From: Pseudolabrys sp.
GTDB lineage: Bacteria; Pseudomonadota; Alphaproteobacteria; Rhizobiales; Xanthobacteraceae
Length of the DNA stretch: 10,173 nucleotides
Direction of reading: 5' to 3'
NCBI GenBank assembly: GCA_029945495.1
Contig: JAQSCR010000516.1
Span: 1-10,173, forward strand
Of the stretch, positions 6,147-10,173 are shown one piece after another; the first letter of the stretch is position 1; each line of letters begins with the position of its first letter. The position numbers were made by a program, and so were the translations under genes. Below the pieces are notes generated by a model that saw nothing but the letters and a program-made list of their open reading frames with translations, made no database searches and was not told where the DNA came from.

Positions 6147-6320
6147 CATAGAGTTCGAAATATCTGCTGCCCGATTTCTAACTATATATATCACGACAAC
6201 TTGCCCAACTTATAAAAATGCGCACGACATCTTCTAAGCATCGGAGCGGCAGTCCAACCGCTCTATTACGATCAACTAACCGTGTATTGAACTGCGGCTG
6301 TTGCGCGCCACACTATCTTT

Positions 6321-6352
6321 GAACGAGTCCAGAACCTGGGAACGGGTCCAGA
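6321..6352. repeat. 13-bp direct repeat upstream of the DUF4169-RHH operon
   Basis: GAACGAGTCCAGA (6321-6333) and GAACGGGTCCAGA (6340-6352) differ at one base and are 19 bp apart start to start, close to two helical turns, so both copies face nearly the same side of the DNA. Ribbon-helix-helix dimers often bind tandem sites of this kind, and the second gene of the operon encodes such a protein. Confidence 0.6.
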
Positions 6353-6433
6353 CCGCCAGTTGCGGCAGCGGGACCTCCGCCCGACTATCGGCGCATTTGA
6401 CGTCGAAGGGTGGACTCAAAGGGACGGAAATTT

Positions 6434-6450
6434 TTGGCCGGCCCGGCCAA
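6434..6450. promoter_or_regulatory. 17-bp palindrome next to the ribosome site, operator or leader hairpin candidate
   Basis: TTGGCCGG-C-CCGGCCAA is a perfect inverted repeat with 8-bp arms and a single central base, ending 4 nt before the GAGGAG ribosome site (6455-6460) of the DUF4169 gene. As DNA it is a good dimer-binding site. As RNA the one-base loop disfavours a full hairpin. On the minus strand the arm is followed by AAAAA, not T's, and on the plus strand by no T-run, so a terminator is excluded. Confidence 0.5.
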
Positions 6451-6464
6451 TAGCGAGGAGCGGA

Positions 6465-6653
6465 ATGGCTGAACTGGTCAATCTTCGGACGGCACGTAAG
6501 CGGGCCACACGCCGCAAGGATGAGCAAGACGCCAATGCTAGTCGGCTTGCCTACGGGCAACCGAAGCACATCCGCAAGCTGCACGCGGCCGACCAGGAAA
6601 AAGCCGACCGCACTCTGGATCTGCACCGCATCGAACCAGGAGACGGCCGATGA
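6465..6653 (+). CDS. DUF4169 family small basic protein
   Basis: A 62-residue, highly charged protein. It begins MAELVNLRTARKRATRRKDE, the conserved N-terminal block of DUF4169 proteins (MAE.VNLR.ARK...R), and continues as an Ala/Arg/Asp-rich probable helix ending DRTLDLHRIEPGDGR. The family is small, alphaproteobacterial and has no established function. ATG 6465 is chosen because GAGGAG (6455-6460) lies 4 nt upstream and the DUF4169 block starts there; an in-frame upstream ATG (6360) would add 35 residues unlike the family. The TGA overlaps the ATG of the RHH gene (ATGA at 6650-6653), indicating translational coupling. The predicted fold is a long, positively charged helix, compatible with RNA/DNA or partner binding, but that is inference. 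Confidence 0.85.
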   Translation: MAELVNLRTARKRATRRKDEQDANASRLAYGQPKHIRKLHAADQEKADRTLDLHRIEPGDGR

Positions 6654-6946
6654 AATCGCCGGTTGTCAAACGCTCGATTGTCATTGCCGGACACAAAACA
6701 AGCGTCAGCCTCGAAGACGCGTTTTGGACGGCGCTGAAGGACATCGCATCGGTGCGCGAAATAACGCTGTCGGACCTTGTCGCATCGGTCGATACCGATC
6801 GCCGTCACGGCAATCTGTCGTCGGCGATCCGCATTTACGTGCTCGACTATTTCCGCGCGCTGAGCGGCCAGAACCGCAGCCAACGCGACGACAAGCGCGA
6901 GGGCCTCACCTCGCGGCTGGCGCCGTCAGTTCTGGGGGCCGACTGA
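6650..6946 (+). CDS. Ribbon-helix-helix domain protein (RHH_4-like)
   Basis: A 98-residue protein. KRSIVIAGHKTSVSLE (7-22) contains the predicted beta-ribbon (about 16-21), followed by helix AFWTALKDIASVREI (24-38), helix LSDLVASVD (40-48) and NLSSAIRIYVLDYFRAL (55-71). This layout matches the ribbon-helix-helix family I know as RHH_4, common in alphaproteobacteria and mostly uncharacterised. RHH proteins bind DNA as dimers through the ribbon, usually as repressors, and often regulate their own operon. AGGAGA (6638-6643) is the ribosome site; the start overlaps the DUF4169 stop by 4 bp. The C-terminal about 25 residues are polar and unlikely to fold. The last 21 bp overlap tail to tail with the AsmA-family gene on the other strand. 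Candidate binding sites lie upstream of the operon (6321-6352, 6434-6450). Toxin-antitoxin function is not supported by the partner's sequence. Confidence 0.85.
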   Translation: MKSPVVKRSIVIAGHKTSVSLEDAFWTALKDIASVREITLSDLVASVDTDRRHGNLSSAIRIYVLDYFRALSGQNRSQRDDKREGLTSRLAPSVLGAD

Positions 6947-9900
6947 TCCCGTCGGTGGACCGGTCCGCAATGGCTGCGGCACCGGAATGAGATCGACAGG
7001 CGCCGGCAATGCCGGCGCCATTTCTTTATGGGGCTCGGCCGGCTCGTTCTTCGGCTGCGCCGCTTCGATGGCGCGCAGACGCTTGGCCTGGGTGTCAACC
7101 GCGCGCAAGGTCAGCCAGCCCGTCAACGCCGACACGTCGATGCTGCGCGCCGGCGACGCGACCGGGCCCTTCAAGGCCATGTAGATGTCCGGCCGCGCGC
7201 CGGCGGCTTCGCTTGCGCCCGACAAAACCAGCCGCGCGTCCAGCGACCCGTCGGTCAGATCGACATTACCGGTCAGCGTCAGATCGGCATTCCGGCTTTC
7301 GACCGCGACATCGGTCAGCCGCAACTGTCCGGCCCGCACCGTCAGGTTGCCGGTCGCACGCTTGACAGACAACTGACCGCCCTCCAGCGCCGTGCGCACC
7401 ACGGCGCCAATGCGGCCGGCATCGATCGCCAGACCCTGGTCGACTGCACGCGTGACCGCGTCGAAGGCGCGCGGATCCAGCCCCGCCAGTTGCGCATCGG
7501 CCAATGTCAATTTGCCGGTGCCTTGCAAGGAACCGATCAGCGCGACCGGGCTCAATCCCGAACCGGCTACATCGGCGGAAACATCGAGCGTCCCTGTCAC
7601 CGGCGGCCGCGCCGCGGCCGGCAGCAGCGCCGCCGCGTCGGCGCCGGTCAGCGAAAGCTTCGCTTGCGCGGTCAAACCGGTATCGGTGTCCTTGTAGACA
7701 AGACTGCCGGCCAGTCGACCGCCGGCGATATCGCCCGCCAAATCGTCGATGGCGAATTCGCGCTTGCCAAAGCGAAGGCCGGCGCTGAATTCGCGAACCG
7801 CCAGCGGCGCCGGCAGATCGAGACGCCGCACCTTGAGCGCCAACGTCCCGGCGACGTCGCCAAACGTACCGTCGGTGAAAGGCTCGGTTGACCAGACCCA
7901 ATTTTTGTCAGTGCCGGGCGCGACTGTCGGCATGCCGATCACGGCGGCGAGCACGGTCGCGCCGTCGATCGTGTCGGCGTCGAGGGACCCGGAAATTTTG
8001 TGTGGCGAAGCAAGCAACCAACCAATCTTGCCGCGCAACGCCGTGCCGCCGACATTGGCGTTGATATCGGATAAAGTGAGATTATCGCCGTTGAGCGCCA
8101 CGCGGCCGTCGAACGTCACCGGCAGCGCGGCGCGCACGGCGCCGGCGCCGCGCAACGGCGCGGCATTGGCCCGCGTCACCGTGGCCTGCAACGCCGCCGT
8201 CGGCGCCGCCGCGAACGGCCGCACCTTGCCGCTGGCTTTCGCGTCCAGACCCTTGGCTGACAGGCGGCTCTCAAGAGACAGATCGCCATTCGCCGGCCCG
8301 TTCAAGGCGAGCGTCAAGGCCCCCGGGCCGGGCTCGATCTCGATCGTGCGCTCGAGGCCGAGCATGGCCAGCAGAACCTTGCCGTCGTCGGCCTCCAGTT
8401 TGCCATTCAGCTTGAGTTCGCCTGCGATGCCGGCAGATAAAATCGAATCGGCATTGGCTTGGGCGCTCAGCGCCAGGCGCGCTTTGCCGAGCGAACCGTC
8501 GATGCTCAGTTTGGCCAGCGCCGCCGGCGCCGCGCCATCGACAACCAGCCGCGCGCGCAATCGCGCCGGCGCCATCGCCGCGCTGCCGCGGCCGAGCGCC
8601 GCCACCGATGCCGGCATAAAGCGCGACAGCACCGCCATCACCGGCGCCATATCCGGAGCAGTCAGGTCGACATTGACGCTGCCGCGCGGCGTCGGCTGCG
8701 TCGTATCGATACGCCCGCTGGCGGCGAAAGCGGCGCCGCCGATATCGGCGACCGCGAGCTTGTCGATCTGCAATCCGCCGGCATCGACTTTCAGCCGCGC
8801 ACTGGCGTCGCGCGCGACAAAGCCGGCGATCGATGCGCGGCCGATATCGGCGGCGATGGTCATGTCACGCGGCCGCGCCAAGGCGGAGCCGGCAAGCAGC
8901 GCCTTGCCGAAACCGAGCGCGGCGTCGATATCGAGCTCGGGCGCGACGAGCGCGGCGTCGAGCTTGGCCTGGCTTTGGCCGGCCGCGAACACGTAAGACA
9001 GCCGCCCGGAAATCGTCTTGCGATCGAACTCGGCGCGCATCCGTTCGATCGCGATCTTCTCGCTGCCGAGCGTGACGTCGCCGCGCAGGTTGAGCGTGCG
9101 CAGATCGATCGCCGGCGTCACCGGCACGTCGCTGCGCCCTTCCAGCCAGGCCGCCAGCACTTTCGGGTCGTTGGCGTCGATCTCCGCCGGTCCGGTGAAA
9201 GCGACGCCATCGGCGCCGACCGCGAGATGGCCGCTCAGCCGCACCTGCGAGTAGCCCGGCGCACGAAATTCGAAGCGATCGAGATTCCAGCCGTCGGTAT
9301 CGGTGCTGATGTCGCCGCGCAAATTCTGCACGGTGTTGCCGCCGAGCGTGATCTGATCGATGCCGATGCCGATCGCAATCGGGAATGCCGGGCGGAAGGC
9401 GCCGCCGCCGAGTTCGATCAGTTCGCGAATGGCCGCGGCCGGCGGCGGCCGGGTGCCGTCGCCGGTCACCAGCACGCGGTCGAGATCGATCTGCCGTCCC
9501 GACAGCACGCCGTCAAAGCGCGGATTCTTGCCGAACTTGAAATCGGCGACGCCGGTCAGCTTCAGCCCTTGCTCCTCCGGGCCGTACAGATATTCGACCT
9601 GCTCGATCAACGCCGACTCGGCGTTGGCTTTGATCTTGCCGCTCAGCCGCCACGGCTGGGTCAATCGCGCAGTGCCGCGCAGCCCGATGCCGACCGGTTT
9701 CGCCAGGCTCAGCGTGCCGTCGAAATGCGGCGCGCCGTCGCCGAGCATCAGCAGTCCATCGGTCTCGATGCTGAGCGGGCGGTTGACCGGGTCGACATTG
9801 ACGTGAAGTTTGATGGCGCCGTCGTCGGTATAGCGCCCGGACGACAGGCGGAACGGATAAAGCTCGTCGCCGATGGTGACGGCGCCCTCGCCCTTGAACG

Positions 9901-10173
9901 GCCCGATCAGCGACTTCGCCTCGCCGTTGAACCACAGCCGGTTGAGCGTGACGGTGCCGCCGCTGGCGGCGTCGACGAACGAAACCTTGCCGTCCTCGAC
10001 GCTTAGCCGTTCGACCGCCAGCGCATCCGGGCGCAAGCCGGCTGCGAAAGCGGGCGCTCGCAACTGGCCGCCGGCGTCGAGCCGGAGCGTCACCTGCGGC
10101 CCGGCGAGATGCAATTCCGTCGCACGCCAGTCGCCGCGCATCAGCGGCGCCAGCGCCAGCTCGATCCTGAGCG
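6926..10173 (-). CDS. AsmA-family envelope protein (N-terminus beyond window edge)
   Basis: The minus-strand frame is open from the right edge to the TGA at 6928-6926, giving about 1082 residues. The first ATG inside the window (10141) is not the true start: the frame continues upstream as LRIELALAPL, typical AsmA sequence. The protein is a long series of short beta-strand repeats (e.g. 'GSVNVDLTAPDMAP', 'GRLAGSLVYKDTDTGL'), as in AsmA/TamB-like lipid-transport bridges. Near its C-terminus it has the AsmA_2-type region: GTLDVSADVAGSGLSPVALI, GSLQGTGKLTLADAQLAGLD, and later SRNADLTLTGNVDLTDGSLD. It ends with SIDVSALTGWLTLRAVD and a Pro-rich tail of about 45 residues. AsmA-like proteins are inner-membrane anchored, reach across the periplasm and support outer-membrane lipid homeostasis; the anchor helix is outside the window. 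The specific paralogue cannot be assigned. Confidence 0.92.
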   Translation of the reverse strand, partial: LRIELALAPLMRGDWRATELHLAGPQVTLRLDAGGQLRAPAFAAGLRPDALAVERLSVEDGKVSFVDAASGGTVTLNRLWFNGEAKSLIGPFKGEGAVTIGDELYPFRLSSGRYTDDGAIKLHVNVDPVNRPLSIETDGLLMLGDGAPHFDGTLSLAKPVGIGLRGTARLTQPWRLSGKIKANAESALIEQVEYLYGPEEQGLKLTGVADFKFGKNPRFDGVLSGRQIDLDRVLVTGDGTRPPPAAAIRELIELGGGAFRPAFPIAIGIGIDQITLGGNTVQNLRGDISTDTDGWNLDRFEFRAPGYSQVRLSGHLAVGADGVAFTGPAEIDANDPKVLAAWLEGRSDVPVTPAIDLRTLNLRGDVTLGSEKIAIERMRAEFDRKTISGRLSYVFAAGQSQAKLDAALVAPELDIDAALGFGKALLAGSALARPRDMTIAADIGRASIAGFVARDASARLKVDAGGLQIDKLAVADIGGAAFAASGRIDTTQPTPRGSVNVDLTAPDMAPVMAVLSRFMPASVAALGRGSAAMAPARLRARLVVDGAAPAALAKLSIDGSLGKARLALSAQANADSILSAGIAGELKLNGKLEADDGKVLLAMLGLERTIEIEPGPGALTLALNGPANGDLSLESRLSAKGLDAKASGKVRPFAAAPTAALQATVTRANAAPLRGAGAVRAALPVTFDGRVALNGDNLTLSDINANVGGTALRGKIGWLLASPHKISGSLDADTIDGATVLAAVIGMPTVAPGTDKNWVWSTEPFTDGTFGDVAGTLALKVRRLDLPAPLAVREFSAGLRFGKREFAIDDLAGDIAGGRLAGSLVYKDTDTGLTAQAKLSLTGADAAALLPAAARPPVTGTLDVSADVAGSGLSPVALIGSLQGTGKLTLADAQLAGLDPRAFDAVTRAVDQGLAIDAGRIGAVVRTALEGGQLSVKRATGNLTVRAGQLRLTDVAVESRNADLTLTGNVDLTDGSLDARLVLSGASEAAGARPDIYMALKGPVASPARSIDVSALTGWLTLRAVDTQAKRLRAIEAAQPKNEPAEPHKEMAPALPAPVDLIPVPQPLRTGPPTGSVGPQN

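Larger units (their letters stand above)
6076..6464. other. Gene-free, AT-rich leader region upstream of the DUF4169-RHH operon
   Basis: No credible coding sequence is seen on either strand: short open frames here lack ribosome sites, family-like composition and wobble-position GC bias. A hand count of 6061-6240 gives about 40% G+C, against about 75% in a fumC segment (5461-5520). The region holds a promoter candidate, a small stem-loop GAGCGG/CCGCTC (6244-6249/6258-6263), a direct repeat and a palindrome. It could be a relic of an inserted element, a long regulatory leader, or the home of an unrecognised small RNA. Confidence 0.6.

Noticed and set aside
5988..6215. A 75-codon plus-strand frame in the AT-rich gap
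   Set aside because: There is no ribosome site, the composition is unlike neighbouring proteins, and it crosses the predicted fumC terminator hairpin.
6244..6300. A minus-strand stretch resembling a tRNA D-arm/anticodon region (TAGAGCGGTTGGACTG)
   Set aside because: No matching acceptor stem, T-arm or CCA end could be found around it, so it is at most a chance likeness; the small hairpin alone explains the pairing.
6465..6946. DUF4169-RHH as a toxin-antitoxin module
   Set aside because: The RHH partner and the overlap fit, but the DUF4169 protein has no toxin fold or catalytic motif and the locus lies in what looks like a stable housekeeping neighbourhood.
8459..10006. A 515-codon open frame on the plus strand across the AsmA-family gene
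   Set aside because: It is antisense to a convincing AsmA protein. Its translation is Arg/Gln/His/Ala-rich low-complexity sequence typical of GC-rich shadows, and it has no recognisable domain.

Overview
The window looks like chromosomal DNA of a GC-rich alphaproteobacterium of the order Hyphomicrobiales (Bradyrhizobium/Rhodopseudomonas/Pseudolabrys-like). The grounds are the circularly permuted two-piece tmRNA with tag ANDNYAPVAQAA, an alpha-type SspB, the gene order sspB-fumC-DUF4169-RHH, a long AsmA-like protein ending in the rhizobial-style 'DVSALTGWLTLRAVD' segment, and several tripartite tricarboxylate transporter (TTT) genes. This placement rests on recalled family knowledge; no database search was run.

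Left part (1-3245, all minus strand): a TTT solute uptake system, tctC (periplasmic binding protein), tctB and tctA (membrane subunits; tctA runs off the left edge). A pair of half-size chromate transporter genes, overlapping by 4 bp, sits between tctC and tctB. A strong intrinsic terminator after tctC suggests that tctC and the chrA-chrA-tctB-tctA group are at least partly separate transcripts. The tail of the upstream chrA half carries three perfect 9-bp tandem repeats.

Middle (3400-5956, plus strand): the two-piece tmRNA gene ssrA lies immediately upstream of sspB, which encodes the adaptor that delivers ssrA-tagged proteins to ClpXP. Tag source and tag reader are thus neighbours. Then comes fumC (class II fumarase). 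The pieces of the tmRNA can be read directly: a -10 box, a GCAA-capped hairpin at the start of the acceptor piece, a T-arm, a seven-pair acceptor stem with the alanine-type G3-U70 wobble, an intervening hairpin that must be removed, and the tag reading frame.

Right part: about 500 bp without a gene (5957-6464) holds a probable fumC terminator, an AT-rich stretch with a sigma70-like promoter candidate, a 13-bp direct repeat and a 17-bp palindrome. It is followed by a tight two-gene operon of a DUF4169 protein (62 aa) and a ribbon-helix-helix protein (98 aa). The palindrome and repeats are natural candidates for that operon's operator. From 6926 to the right edge the minus strand encodes a large AsmA-family protein. 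Its N-terminus is outside the window, and its 3' end overlaps the RHH gene tail to tail by 21 bp.

The best candidates for something under-described are the ssrA-sspB linkage and the DUF4169-RHH pair with its palindromic upstream region. I see no CRISPR array, transposase, phage gene, rRNA or complete tRNA.
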